From JAADHX01 sp964569385 (GTDB taxonomy: Bacteria; Actinomycetota; Acidimicrobiia; Acidimicrobiales; Poriferisodalaceae), in assembly GCA_964569385.1 (NCBI GenBank), contig CAZMUM010000001.1, forward strand, positions 62,001 through 126,000: a stretch of DNA of 64,000 nt. Direction: 5' to 3'. Positions 26,993 to 36,125 of the stretch are shown piece after piece. The translations under genes were made by a program, and so were the position numbers. The stretch's first letter is position 1. Each line of letters starts with the position of its first letter. Below the pieces are notes generated by a model. That model had not been told where the DNA came from. It saw nothing but the letters and a program-made list of their open reading frames with translations, and made no database searches.

Positions 26993-27484
26993 GTGGCTAC
27001 TGATCCATCACCAGACATCGAACTTGCAGACCTTTCGGGCTACAGCGCCCCGCTGAGTGTTCGATTGTCGATGTTCAACATGTTGTCGGTCGTAATCGAC
27101 CCTTACACGCACCAGTCAGGTTGGATCATCCCAACCGCAGCTCGGTTGTTTTGGCACTACCAAGAGGCCGACATTCGCTGCGGCTTCATCGTCGCCTCCG
27201 ATGCCGACGGTGCGCGCTCGTACCTTGACTCATATGTCGACGCTCACCAAGTGCTACTCGACCCCGACCGGGAGCTCATTTCTTCGATGGAGCTGCAATC
27301 GTTACCTGCGCTTGTGCACATCCGCCAGGATGCGAGCTTGGCAGCTTGTGCTGAAGGCTGGGACGCAGCCGACTGGCGAGTGGTGCTTGACGGAGTCGAA
27401 GAGGCCATGGACTGGCGCTCGAAACCCGCACTGCCGATTACTGGCGACCCTCGCTCATTCGCGGGCACACCAGCGCTCGGGTAA
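26993..27484 (+). CDS. Hypothetical protein with probable thioredoxin-like fold
   Basis: The 163-residue protein starts with GTG (26993). The middle part (IRCGFIVASDADGARSYLDSYV, then SSMELQSLPALVHIRQDASL) is like the strand-helix and cis-Pro region of thioredoxin-like proteins (LPALV), and the C-terminus holds EGWDAADWRVVLDGV. There is no CxxC motif, so redox catalysis is unlikely. It is divergent from the IF-2B-like gene and precedes the fumarase gene by 114 bp. I recognise no specific function. Confidence 0.6.
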   Translation: MATDPSPDIELADLSGYSAPLSVRLSMFNMLSVVIDPYTHQSGWIIPTAARLFWHYQEADIRCGFIVASDADGARSYLDSYVDAHQVLLDPDRELISSMELQSLPALVHIRQDASLAACAEGWDAADWRVVLDGVEEAMDWRSKPALPITGDPRSFAGTPALG

Positions 27485-27585
27485 CCAGTGGTCGGCGTCG
27501 CGACCTAACCCGGCTGACGCACCCTGATCAGAGCCAGATGGCGCGACGGCGAGTCCTCCGGCGCACCGCTAGCGTTCTTTGTATT

Positions 27586-27590
27586 GGAGG
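27586..27590 (+). promoter_or_regulatory. Shine-Dalgarno site fixing the fumarase start
   Basis: GGAGG lies 8 bases before the ATG at 27599. It supports that ATG over the TTG at 27584, where the open frame begins. Confidence 0.7.
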
Positions 27591-27598
27591 AATTTTCA

Positions 27599-29233
27599 AT
27601 GGCTGAATTTTCATACTCAGATGTGCTCCCGCTCGGGCCGGACAACACGACATATCGCAAGCTCACCGATGAACACGTCTCGACGTTTGAGGCGAACGGC
27701 CTCGAGTTCGTCAAAGTCGAGCCAGAAGCCCTGAGGTTGCTCACCAGCACTGCCATGCGCGATATAGCGCACTATCTACGCACCGACCACCTCGTGCAAC
27801 TAAGCAGTATTCTCGACGACCCCGAGTCATCAGCCAACGATCGTTTCGTCGCTGTCGAGCTGCTGAAAAACGCCAACATCGCGGCGGGGGGCGTGCTCCC
27901 GATGTGCCAAGACACCGGCACAGCCATCATCATGGGTAAGAAGGGCCAGCAGATTTTCACTGGTTTCGACGATCCAAAAGTCATCAGCCGAGGTGTCTAC
28001 GACACCTACAACACGTCGAATCTTCGTTATTCGCAACTCGCTCCTCTCGACATGTTCACCGAGACCAATACCGGCAACAATCTGCCAGCCCAGATCGAGA
28101 TCTACGCAGACGTCGGCGACGCCTACAAGTTTCTGTTCCTTGCCAAAGGCGGCGGCTCTGCCAACAAGACATACCTATTCCAAGAAACAAAGGCCCTTCT
28201 CAACCCGGCCAGCTTGGCCAAATTTCTCGATGAGAAGATGAGAGGCCTCGGTACTTCAGCTTGCCCGCCTTACCACCTCGCCGTGGTGATCGGTGGAACC
28301 TCGGCTGAGTACACCCTTAAGACGGCCAAGTATGCATCGGCGCACCTCCTCGACTCGCTACCGACATCTGGCGACGCCGACACCGGGCACGGATTCCGCG
28401 ATCTCGAGTGGGAAGCCAAGGTTCTCGACATGAGCCGCGAACTCGGCATCGGCGCCCAGTTTGGTGGCAAGTATTTCTGCCACGACGTGCGGGTTATTCG
28501 CCTCCCGAGGCACGGCGCGTCTAACCCAGTCGGAATCGCGGTTTCATGTTCGGCGGACCGTCAGGCGTTAGGAAAGATCACCGCCGAAGGAGTCTTCCTC
28601 GAACAACTCGAGACCGACCCGGCGCGGTTCTTGCCAGAAACCACCCAGGACGATCTCGGCGGCACTGTTGTCGATATCGACCTCGATCAGCCCATGGACG
28701 TTATCCGTGCCGAGCTGAGCAAATACCCGGTCAAAACTCGCATCTCTCTCACCGGCACTCTGGTTGTGGCCCGCGACATCGCCCACGCCAAGATCCAGGA
28801 GCTACTCGATGCGGGCCAGCCAATGCCCGAATATCTCCGGAACCATCCGGTGTATTACGCGGGTCCGGCCAAGACTCCAGCCGGATATGCGTCTGGTTCG
28901 TTTGGTCCAACCACTGCCGGGCGCATGGACAGCTATGTCGGCAACTTTCAGGCCGAAGGCGGATCGCTTGTCATGTTGGCCAAGGGCAATCGCAGCCAAC
29001 AAGTCGCCGACGCTTGCCAAAGGCACGGCGGGTTCTACCTTGGCTCCATTGGCGGGCCGGCAGCGCGCCTGGCCAAAGACTCGATTCGTAAGGTCGAGGT
29101 GCTCGAATACCCAGAACTCGGCATGGAGGCCGTCTGGCGCATCGAAGTCGAGAACTTCCCGGCATTCATAGTCATCGACGACAAAGGCAACGATTTCTAC
29201 CGTCAAGTCGCTACCCCGGTCACCATAAGGTAG
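27599..29233 (+). CDS. fumA: Class I fumarate hydratase (iron-sulfur)
   Basis: The 544-residue product matches class I, oxygen-sensitive fumarase (FumA/B of E. coli, about 548). Visible cluster ligands are Cys in PMCQDTGT, GTSACPPYH and the KYFCHD region, and the substrate-binding stretch GGGSANKTYLFQETKALLNP is conserved. It converts fumarate to L-malate in the TCA cycle with a [4Fe-4S] cluster. The C-terminal beta domain (KTRISLTGTLVVARDIAHAK, GPTTAGRMDSYV) is present. Convergent with the SGNH hydrolase gene, 25 bp apart. Confidence 0.94.
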   Translation: MAEFSYSDVLPLGPDNTTYRKLTDEHVSTFEANGLEFVKVEPEALRLLTSTAMRDIAHYLRTDHLVQLSSILDDPESSANDRFVAVELLKNANIAAGGVLPMCQDTGTAIIMGKKGQQIFTGFDDPKVISRGVYDTYNTSNLRYSQLAPLDMFTETNTGNNLPAQIEIYADVGDAYKFLFLAKGGGSANKTYLFQETKALLNPASLAKFLDEKMRGLGTSACPPYHLAVVIGGTSAEYTLKTAKYASAHLLDSLPTSGDADTGHGFRDLEWEAKVLDMSRELGIGAQFGGKYFCHDVRVIRLPRHGASNPVGIAVSCSADRQALGKITAEGVFLEQLETDPARFLPETTQDDLGGTVVDIDLDQPMDVIRAELSKYPVKTRISLTGTLVVARDIAHAKIQELLDAGQPMPEYLRNHPVYYAGPAKTPAGYASGSFGPTTAGRMDSYVGNFQAEGGSLVMLAKGNRSQQVADACQRHGGFYLGSIGGPAARLAKDSIRKVEVLEYPELGMEAVWRIEVENFPAFIVIDDKGNDFYRQVATPVTIR

Positions 29234-29258
29234 CCGTCGCGCTCCGAGCCGTTCCTGT

Positions 29259-30569
29259 TCAATCAGCGAGGGCCAACAGCACAGCTTCGGCATAGGCCTG
29301 GTGACCTTCGCCATTGGGGTGGACGCAATCGGCGGCGTTAACCCAGGTGTCATGCTCGGCATGACCCTTCTGGCAATACGGATGAACACCTCTGGTTGGA
29401 ATCTGTAGCAGCCGAGACAGCCAGCCACTACCGGCTCGCAACGAGTCGGGGCCGCGACCATTTGGCGCCCCGTGACCCTCGAGAACACTCGACACATCAA
29501 CTACCAGCACCCGATCTGGGTATGGCGCGGCCGCTTCGTAAATGGCGCTCCTGATCATCTCGACCACATCGACGGTTACGTCATAGAAGCATCGGCCTCG
29601 ACAACCAACCAGACCCTGCGGGGTCTCTGAGGTCGGGTTGTGAATTGTGGTGATGACAATTTGGGCAGCCGAGCCTTCGACCATCTCTTGCAACAGTCGA
29701 TCGATGCCCCCCTGCATCCGAGCTATCCGTTGGACGGCAAGTTCGCGATCGAACCAGCCGCGAGTGAAGAACTCGCTTGGGTCGTCGAAGTTGAGGTCGT
29801 TGGCTCCGACCGTTACTAGCACCAGGTCTGGGTTGGAGACGAGGGCCCAATCAAGTTGGGTGAGATCCTCGGCTGACCGATCTCGCGGTCCGCCCGACAC
29901 GGGGTCTTGCCACAAATCGAAAGTCCGGGCCCCGCCGCATGCCACCATGTCGAACGAGGTTGCGTCGCCGTCGAGAACCAGCTGGTCGAACACTCGGCGG
30001 CCCCACGCTCCGCCTCGGGAGCTGTCGCGGTTGCAAGAGTCGAAGCCAAAGTAGTCGGCTCGTTCGAGGCCTTGGCCGCTCGCGATGGAGTCGCCCATGG
30101 CCAACACCAGACCTACCGAACGTGGGCTGTGCACGTCGATCTGCACCGAGCGGTGAGCGGTGGCGTAACCGAGATCGATCTCGTAGACGACTTCATGACG
30201 GCCGAGGTCGTCAGCCGTTGGTCGCCAGAACAGAATCTGGCTGTCGTCGTAGGCAAGCGCCGCATCGGGAACCGACACAAAACCAATCTCGGCCCCAGTC
30301 ACCGATGGTCGAAACACGAAGAGTTCTCCGACAGTGGCGATCTGGTCGTCTTCAGCAAATATCGACGCGCCAGCGGGCGACGGAGCTATGAGTGCCAGAC
30401 CTCCGACCAGCATCAAGACGGTGATCAGCAGGCGGGTGCTTCCAAGGGGTTCAGTCAGTAGGTGCACTGGGTATTTGTCCGGGACTACCTTCCGCTCTTG
30501 ATTCGCTGCGCTCATCGGGCCGCTCGGGCTAGTGGGGCCTCGCCTACCGGCTAGGCCTCGAAGTTTCAT
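29259..30569 (-). CDS. Secreted SGNH/GDSL-type hydrolase
   Basis: The protein of about 436 residues has a hydrophobic N-terminal segment (LLITVLMLVGGLALIAP, ending in ASPAGA), then an SGNH hydrolase core: GDSIASG (block I Ser), the CGGAR segment (block II Gly), GANDLNFD (block III Asn) and DCVHPNGEGH (block V Asp/His). It probably acts outside the cytoplasm on an ester. The ATG at 30569 overlaps the stop of the upstream GGDEF-EAL gene by 4 bp (ATGA), with a GGGGGAG site just before it; the frame is open further upstream to 30593. This suggests joint expression with the c-di-GMP protein. Confidence 0.88.
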   Translation of the reverse strand: MKLRGLAGRRGPTSPSGPMSAANQERKVVPDKYPVHLLTEPLGSTRLLITVLMLVGGLALIAPSPAGASIFAEDDQIATVGELFVFRPSVTGAEIGFVSVPDAALAYDDSQILFWRPTADDLGRHEVVYEIDLGYATAHRSVQIDVHSPRSVGLVLAMGDSIASGQGLERADYFGFDSCNRDSSRGGAWGRRVFDQLVLDGDATSFDMVACGGARTFDLWQDPVSGGPRDRSAEDLTQLDWALVSNPDLVLVTVGANDLNFDDPSEFFTRGWFDRELAVQRIARMQGGIDRLLQEMVEGSAAQIVITTIHNPTSETPQGLVGCRGRCFYDVTVDVVEMIRSAIYEAAAPYPDRVLVVDVSSVLEGHGAPNGRGPDSLRAGSGWLSRLLQIPTRGVHPYCQKGHAEHDTWVNAADCVHPNGEGHQAYAEAVLLALAD

Positions 30570-32776
30570 CGCTCCCCCATCTGTTCGATCCATCGGAGCA
30601 CACTTACACCGTCAAGTGGTCCGCAGAGCAGCCGTCCCTGTATGTAACGACAGCCAAGGTCGATGAGTTCCGGCACCTGCGCCATGTGTTCGACACCAAC
30701 GGCGACAGTTTCAATTCCTAATTCGGCGCTCATCGACAGAATCCGGTTGACCGCGACCTTAGCTTCGGTGTTTCCTGCCTCGATACTGACCTGATCGCCG
30801 AGTAGAGATCCATCGAACTTCACGAGCTCTAGCCCGTATCGCCGTAGCCGCTCGACGCTGGTGTGCCCTAGACCGAACTCATCGATCACCAGTCCAACAC
30901 CAACCGTACGCAACGCGTCTAGAGCTGCGACAGCAGTCATCGGATCAGCGCTGAGGATCGATTCTGGGACCTCGAAAAGTAGCTGGTGAGGCTCGATGCG
31001 GTGCTCGCTGACGGCCTTGTCAACAACTTGCTGTAACTCAGTCAGGCGCAGCATGGACCGAGACAAGTTGATCGAGACACGAAGCGGCGGACCAGTGGGT
31101 CGAACCGAATTCCAGTGGTCGATTTGGGCCGCAACTCGGTCGATGACCCAGGAGTCGAGATCGGCCATGAGCCCAGCATCGGCGAACTGGGGCAGAAATG
31201 CCTGAGGCGCCAGCAACCCCCGGTCCGGGTGTTTCCATCGAACCAGAGCCTCGACCGCTAGCAGCTTGCCCGTCGTAGCTTCCAGCATCGGCTGAAATAG
31301 CAGGACTAACTCCGAGGTGTCTATAGCTCGTTTGGCCTCGAGCTCGTCGCGCTCTCGACGAGCTATCCGATCGTCGAGCGATTCTGCATGGAGCACGAAG
31401 CGGCCCTTGCCGGTGCGTTTAGCGGTGTACATAGCCGCATCGGCGTCGGCGAGCAACTCATCGGCACGACTTGTTGCGCCGCTGCCGACAGCGACTCCGA
31501 CGCTTACGCTCGCATCGACTGGTTGGCCGTGGATCTGAAATGGACGGGCCAGCGATCTAATGAGCCGGTCAGCAACTACCGCAGCGTCTTCTGGCGCCGC
31601 CATTTCAGCGCACAACACCACGAACTCGTCACCACCGAATCGGGCCACCGTATCGCTAGGTCGAATCGAGGCCCTAAATCGCTCTGCGATGCCGGTGAGA
31701 AGGTCGTCGCCAGCTTGATGACCGAACTCGTCGTTCACAATCTTGAGGTTGTCGAGGTCGCAGAACAACACAGCAACTGGAGCGCCGGACCGACCTGACC
31801 GGGCCAACGCATCGCCAAGGCGGTCGAGGAACTTGGCCCGATTGGCCAGCCCTGTGAGCGGGTCATGCAAGGCCTGATGCGCAAGCTCGTCTTCGATCTG
31901 GCGGCGACGGAGTTGTTCGGACTCGACACCATCGGCCATGCGGTCGAGGGATAATCCAAGACGACCAAGCTCGTCGGAGCCAAGATCTCCGGTGCGCGCC
32001 GTCCAGTCGCCTTCGTGCATGGCATCGGTGGTTCGGGTGAGCACCGCCAGGCGCCGCAACACGTGCCTAGCCAGCCACCAAGCGGTGGCCATAGCCACAA
32101 TCAGAGCTACCGCCACCGTCGCAACCACCAACCACAGCAGAGGCCGAAGGGCGCCAACAACCGAGGACTCCGATCGCGAGACAACAACGGTATTGCCGAG
32201 CTCGGGGATTTCGGCGGTGGCGCCGATCGACCCACTGTCGATGGCCTCGGCTTCTGGCACCGGTCCAGCGAATACAAAGTCAGCTGGAACCAATGCCTGT
32301 ACGAACAAATCCGAGTCAGCAAGACGCTGGGTGAGTTGGATCGACTCAGACGAGAGCAACACAGACCACGGCCCGCCTCCTACCCCGACCGGCGGAGTTG
32401 GCTCGCCTTGAGGCCACAGCGACGGGCCCCCAACCACGGTTCCGTCCTGGTGGACGATCGCAAACCCGTCGAAGTGTTCCCACCAGGTGGAAACAGCAGC
32501 TATCGGCTCAGCAAAGACACCAGCATCTTGGGCCAGGCGACCTTCGACAGCGGGAAGTGTGAGCCCACTCCACTCGGCGATCGCTTGTAGCTCGTCTTGG
32601 GCGATGTCGAGCCGGCGCGAAATCTCTGCGGCCCGAAACTCGGCCTCGATGCGGACCTGCTGGTTGGCCTCGTCGACCAACGATGCTCTCGCAATCAGGT
32701 AGGCGCCAATGCCAAGCACAGCCAAAGGCACAACAATCAGCGCGGAGCTGACAAGTATCTTCTGGCGCAGGCTCAA
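30566..32776 (-). CDS. Membrane-bound HAMP-GGDEF-EAL protein, EAL domain degenerate
   Basis: The 736-residue protein has two N-terminal hydrophobic helices (about 10-30 and 208-232) around an extracytoplasmic sensor region, a HAMP domain (WWLARHVLRRLAVLTRTTDAM), GGDEF (FGGDEFVVLC, intact) and EAL (VEALVRW). The EAL domain deviates at key sites: DEFGLG for DDFGTG and AVGVE for AEGVE, losing the general-base Glu. It is therefore probably a diguanylate cyclase with an EAL domain that binds, but may not cleave, c-di-GMP. Its gene overlaps the SGNH hydrolase start. Confidence 0.9.
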   Translation of the reverse strand: MSLRQKILVSSALIVVPLAVLGIGAYLIARASLVDEANQQVRIEAEFRAAEISRRLDIAQDELQAIAEWSGLTLPAVEGRLAQDAGVFAEPIAAVSTWWEHFDGFAIVHQDGTVVGGPSLWPQGEPTPPVGVGGGPWSVLLSSESIQLTQRLADSDLFVQALVPADFVFAGPVPEAEAIDSGSIGATAEIPELGNTVVVSRSESSVVGALRPLLWLVVATVAVALIVAMATAWWLARHVLRRLAVLTRTTDAMHEGDWTARTGDLGSDELGRLGLSLDRMADGVESEQLRRRQIEDELAHQALHDPLTGLANRAKFLDRLGDALARSGRSGAPVAVLFCDLDNLKIVNDEFGHQAGDDLLTGIAERFRASIRPSDTVARFGGDEFVVLCAEMAAPEDAAVVADRLIRSLARPFQIHGQPVDASVSVGVAVGSGATSRADELLADADAAMYTAKRTGKGRFVLHAESLDDRIARRERDELEAKRAIDTSELVLLFQPMLEATTGKLLAVEALVRWKHPDRGLLAPQAFLPQFADAGLMADLDSWVIDRVAAQIDHWNSVRPTGPPLRVSINLSRSMLRLTELQQVVDKAVSEHRIEPHQLLFEVPESILSADPMTAVAALDALRTVGVGLVIDEFGLGHTSVERLRRYGLELVKFDGSLLGDQVSIEAGNTEAKVAVNRILSMSAELGIETVAVGVEHMAQVPELIDLGCRYIQGRLLCGPLDGVSVLRWIEQMGER

Positions 32777-33025
32777 TGGTTAGGTCTCGTATTTGGTCAC
32801 GATCGGGATGCTGAACTACTGCCATCGCCAGCCATGAGCGATGCTACGTAATGGGCAGAACCGGAGTTAGCCCACGCTGTGCACCGCCATGGTGACGAAT
32901 GGTGTTCAAGACGGCGAATGTTACCGAATAGACGCCCGGCCCCTACCGCGAGTCGCGATCTCTAGTCTGACGGCTTCGGCTGCCGCCGCCTTCGCTTGGT
33001 ATCGGCAGGATTCCGCGCAACTCCG

Positions 33026-34105
33026 TCACGTGCCGTCGTATGAGCCGAAGCTCCAAATATTGCCAGCGCGATCTCGAACCGAGAACACGAGACTTTGGTC
33101 GTAGCTAGCGGTTCCGATGGGGTTCACAACCTCGAGCCCCGCCTCGATGCATCGCTGCCACACTGCTTCAGGATCGGCGGTAATGACGTAGAGCGAATCG
33201 TTGCCGGTCTGGCGCTGGTTGTAGGGATGGTGGTCGCGCCCGACGGTAGTCACCTGAACGATTCCTCCCTCTGGCCAGCTCAGCTGGGAGTGCACTACGA
33301 CCGAAAGATCGTTGTCGTCAGGAACGACCAGTTGGCGCTCGAACCCGAAAACATCGACCAGTAGATCGATGGCGTTGAGGGCATCCTCGTACAAGACGCC
33401 AGCCCAGATTCCACCCTGCGTGAGGGAACGCACCTCGAAACCGTGATCGCCGGCGTTGTACGCATCGACATCGAGCCCTTCGAGCAACGGCTGAGAGAGG
33501 TTCCACCGATGCCCAAAGGGGTCAAGTACCGTGGCGGATCGGTCGCCGTGTGCTTCGTTGTTGGGTGGTCGGAGCCCCTCGGCGCCAGCCGCTAAGGCAT
33601 CGGCATAGACGGCGTCGACCGCCGGCACTGTCAGTACCATCGCCACCGACGTTCCGCCCAGGCTCTTTGGTGCGACCGCACCAACTTCTGGGTGCTCATC
33701 GGACAGATAGATACTCACAGCGCCAATGGCCACCTCGGCGTGTCCAATGCGGCCGTCGTCGCCAACGAATCTGTGCACCTCGGAGGCGCCGAACGCGGCA
33801 GCGTAGAAACCGATCGCAGCCGCGGCGTCCTGAACGGTCAGGTACGGCACCAGTGCCGTTACCGGTTGGATATGTGTTGAGTGTTTCTCAGTTGTTGCGC
33901 TCATGATGCGCCTCCGTGGGATCGGTGGAATTGGTCGGTCGAAACGCCTCGTTCCTTGAAGCGAGGTGGCCGACACGGATCGTGGGTCGGCTCCGGCGGC
34001 GTCGAGTTCGTCAACCAGCCGAGCTCGCAAGCCCCTGGCGAACTGCTCACGGGGACGGTGCGATTCGATTCTGCGGGCCAGTCGGTCGAATGGATCAGTC
34101 ATCAT
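33026..34105 (-). CDS. VOC/glyoxalase-domain protein linked to an ECF sigma factor
   Basis: The open frame of 359 residues begins at ATG 34105, overlapping the sigma gene stop (ATGA), and starts with a short DPFDRLARRIESHRP segment typical of ECF-associated proteins, followed by two VOC (glyoxalase) domains: VPYLTVQDAAAAIGFYAAAF (about 88-200) and a second from about 230. A second ATG at 33904 (MSATTEKHST) has a GGAGG site a few bases upstream, so a separate, shorter VOC protein may also be made. The first segment may regulate the sigma factor; this is inference. No redox or metal residue was tested. Confidence 0.7.
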   Translation of the reverse strand: MMTDPFDRLARRIESHRPREQFARGLRARLVDELDAAGADPRSVSATSLQGTRRFDRPIPPIPRRRIMSATTEKHSTHIQPVTALVPYLTVQDAAAAIGFYAAAFGASEVHRFVGDDGRIGHAEVAIGAVSIYLSDEHPEVGAVAPKSLGGTSVAMVLTVPAVDAVYADALAAGAEGLRPPNNEAHGDRSATVLDPFGHRWNLSQPLLEGLDVDAYNAGDHGFEVRSLTQGGIWAGVLYEDALNAIDLLVDVFGFERQLVVPDDNDLSVVVHSQLSWPEGGIVQVTTVGRDHHPYNQRQTGNDSLYVITADPEAVWQRCIEAGLEVVNPIGTASYDQSLVFSVRDRAGNIWSFGSYDGT

Positions 34106-34626
34106 GCGTCCTCCCCGTAGAGGCGTCGAAAGGCAAGCCGTGCTCTGACCAGGAGCGCTTCGGTGGCGTGAATGGTGAGACCCAAGTGGTCTGCCACCTC
34201 CCTGACGGCGAGTCCGTCGAGATAGCGGAGCGTGAGGGCGCTGCGATGGTGAGCGCCAAGCGCCGTCAGCACCTCGTTCGAGCGCATGACATCAAGAACA
34301 ACCTCCCAGTCGTCCGACAGCGCGGGCTCGTCGACGACGGCCAGACGACGTTGTTCAACCTCTCGATGCCGCCAGTGATCGATCAGTTTGTTGCGAGCAA
34401 CGTTGATGAGCCAAGCCACAGTCGGAGCTGGCGTCCGCCCTGATTGAACCGCTGCGACCGCGGCCATGAATACCTCGGACGTTAGGTCTTCAGCCAAGCT
34501 CACCGAGTCGCATCGAGAGACCAGGTAGCCATACACGTCAGGTAAGGCCGTGTCGTACAACAGCACCAAGGCGTCGGGCCCACTGCCTCGCATCCTGTTG
34601 CCAGCTATGTCTGGAGTTTCGCTCAC
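34102..34626 (-). CDS. ECF-type RNA polymerase sigma factor
   Basis: The 174-residue product has region 2 (TALPDVYGYLVSRCDSVSLAEDLTSEVFMAAVAA, with W/L-NVARNKLIDHWRH) and region 4 (LGAHHRSALTLRYLDGLAVREVADHLGLT) of an ECF sigma factor. The start is GTG at 34624-34626; no clear ribosome site precedes it. It is operonic with the VOC-fusion gene downstream, which is a known arrangement for certain actinobacterial ECF factors. Target promoters cannot be named from the sequence. Confidence 0.9.
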   Translation of the reverse strand: MSETPDIAGNRMRGSGPDALVLLYDTALPDVYGYLVSRCDSVSLAEDLTSEVFMAAVAAVQSGRTPAPTVAWLINVARNKLIDHWRHREVEQRRLAVVDEPALSDDWEVVLDVMRSNEVLTALGAHHRSALTLRYLDGLAVREVADHLGLTIHATEALLVRARLAFRRLYGEDA

Positions 34627-34667
34627 TAGTTGTTACATCGTGTCAGCCGAAGAACTCCGACGCCCCT

Positions 34668-34684
34668 TTGGGAAATATTCCCAA
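34668..34684. promoter_or_regulatory. 17-bp palindrome between divergent sigma and oxidoreductase genes
   Basis: TTGGGAA-ATA-TTCCCAA, with 7-bp perfect arms, sits 18 bp before the ATG at 34702 and about 42 bp from the GTG at 34626. The position fits an operator for a dimeric regulator of either gene; no regulator is identified. Confidence 0.45.
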
Positions 34685-34701
34685 CCGCGTAAGGTGCCGT
34701 C

Positions 34702-35598
34702 ATGAAGATTCGTGTTGGATTTGGGCTCGGAACCCGCACTCTTACCAATCACTACGAGACGTTCGACCCGTTTCTCGATGCCCTCGAAGAACTTGGCTTC
34801 GACTCGTTGTGGATGAGCGAACGCATCGGCGGCGAGGCTCCCGACCCGATGGTCGCCATGGCCTATGCAGCCGGCCGCACAAGCCGCATCAAGTTCGGTA
34901 CAAGCGTCATGGTGCTACCGGGCCGGAACCCAGTGCTGGTGGCCAAGCAGTTCGCCAGCTTGGATCGACTCTCTGGCGGTCGGGTGTTGCCCGCATTTGG
35001 TCTTGGCATCCGCGATCGCCACGAACAGATGGCTTTCGGGGTCGAACGCAACGAACGGGCCGCCTGGTTCGATGAAGCCCTCCCGCTCATTCGCCGGATG
35101 TGGGCCGAGGATTCAGTCGACCACAGCGGCGAGCGGTTCCAGTACGAGGGGTTGACCGTTGTACCTAAGCCCATTCAAGACCCCATCGAAGTGTGGCTTG
35201 GCGGGGCCGCACCGGCCGAACTTCGCAGGGTCGGACGCCTAGCCGATGGATGGTTACCCTCATTCTGCACTCCAGCCATTGGCGCCGCAGGGTGGAAGAC
35301 CATCAACGAGGTAGCCGAACAACACAACCGCTCGCTCGACGACGACCACTTCGGAGCGCTGGTTCCCTACACACACGGCGAGCTTCCAGCGCCAATACTC
35401 GAGTTAGCGAAACGCAGAGCGCCCGGAGTCGACCCATCAGAAATCGTCGCGTCTGGGTGGAACGGGCTGCGCGAACTTCTCGACCGTTTCATCGAAGTTG
35501 GGGCCTCGAAGTTCGTGCCGGTACTGGTGGGCGAACCACAGGACTGGGCGACCGAGTTGCAAGGCGTGGCCGACGCGGTTCTCGGGCTTCACAACTAA
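34702..35598 (+). CDS. LLM class F420-dependent oxidoreductase
   Basis: The 298-residue product shows the luciferase-like fold with GFDSLWMSERIGG, TSVMVLPGRNPVLVAKQFASLDRLSGGR and FGLGIRD, plus EVWLGGAAPAELRRVGRLADGWLP near the C-terminal half. It is a second, unrelated member in this window (compare 1215-2168) and probably uses F420. The ATG at 34702 starts MKIRVGFG directly. Its substrate is unknown. Confidence 0.86.
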   Translation: MKIRVGFGLGTRTLTNHYETFDPFLDALEELGFDSLWMSERIGGEAPDPMVAMAYAAGRTSRIKFGTSVMVLPGRNPVLVAKQFASLDRLSGGRVLPAFGLGIRDRHEQMAFGVERNERAAWFDEALPLIRRMWAEDSVDHSGERFQYEGLTVVPKPIQDPIEVWLGGAAPAELRRVGRLADGWLPSFCTPAIGAAGWKTINEVAEQHNRSLDDDHFGALVPYTHGELPAPILELAKRRAPGVDPSEIVASGWNGLRELLDRFIEVGASKFVPVLVGEPQDWATELQGVADAVLGLHN

Positions 35599-35645
35599 CA
35601 GCCACGTCGGGTCGCGAACACGACGCCAGCCGGGCAAACTTGGGC

Positions 35646-36125
35646 ATGTCCGAGCTTCAGTACGACCCAATGTCGCATCGCGAGAAGATCGATTGGATGC
35701 TCGAAACCAACGGCTTTGGCATCGAACCGGTCAGGGCCGTTAACGACCCGGCCAGCCCGTTCCCCACGTATTCGTACACATTTGGGCTCGAAGCGCTAAT
35801 CGGTCACCCCGAGATATGTGTTGTGGGTTTGTCGGCGGTCGCAGCGAAAGGTCTGCTCGACATGACGGTAAACATGCTGCGCAACGAGCTACAACTACCA
35901 ATTGACCAACCATTCGTGGGCCTGCTTGACAACGATCTAAGGGCCATGTTTGTGACCACGAACCTCGGCCAGCACGGGCATCGATTCGTTACACCGCCCA
36001 TCATCTATAAAGACCAACCGTGGCGAATGGTCCAGTTGGTATGGCCCCATCGCACCGGCGTGTTCCCTTGGGAGGACGGTTGGCCCTACGAAATGCGACG
36101 CACCCAGCCGGTACTCGACCGATGA
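35646..36125 (+). CDS. DUF4262 domain-containing protein
   Basis: The 159-residue protein has the DUF4262 pattern: YSYTFGLEALIGHPEICVVGLSAVAAKGLLD and a late WRMVQLVWPHRTGVFPWEDGW. The function of this family is unknown. The ATG at 35646 (MSELQYD) is the first that fits; longer frames from 35193 overlap the preceding gene. It overlaps the next small gene by 4 bp. Confidence 0.75.
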   Translation: MSELQYDPMSHREKIDWMLETNGFGIEPVRAVNDPASPFPTYSYTFGLEALIGHPEICVVGLSAVAAKGLLDMTVNMLRNELQLPIDQPFVGLLDNDLRAMFVTTNLGQHGHRFVTPPIIYKDQPWRMVQLVWPHRTGVFPWEDGWPYEMRRTQPVLDR

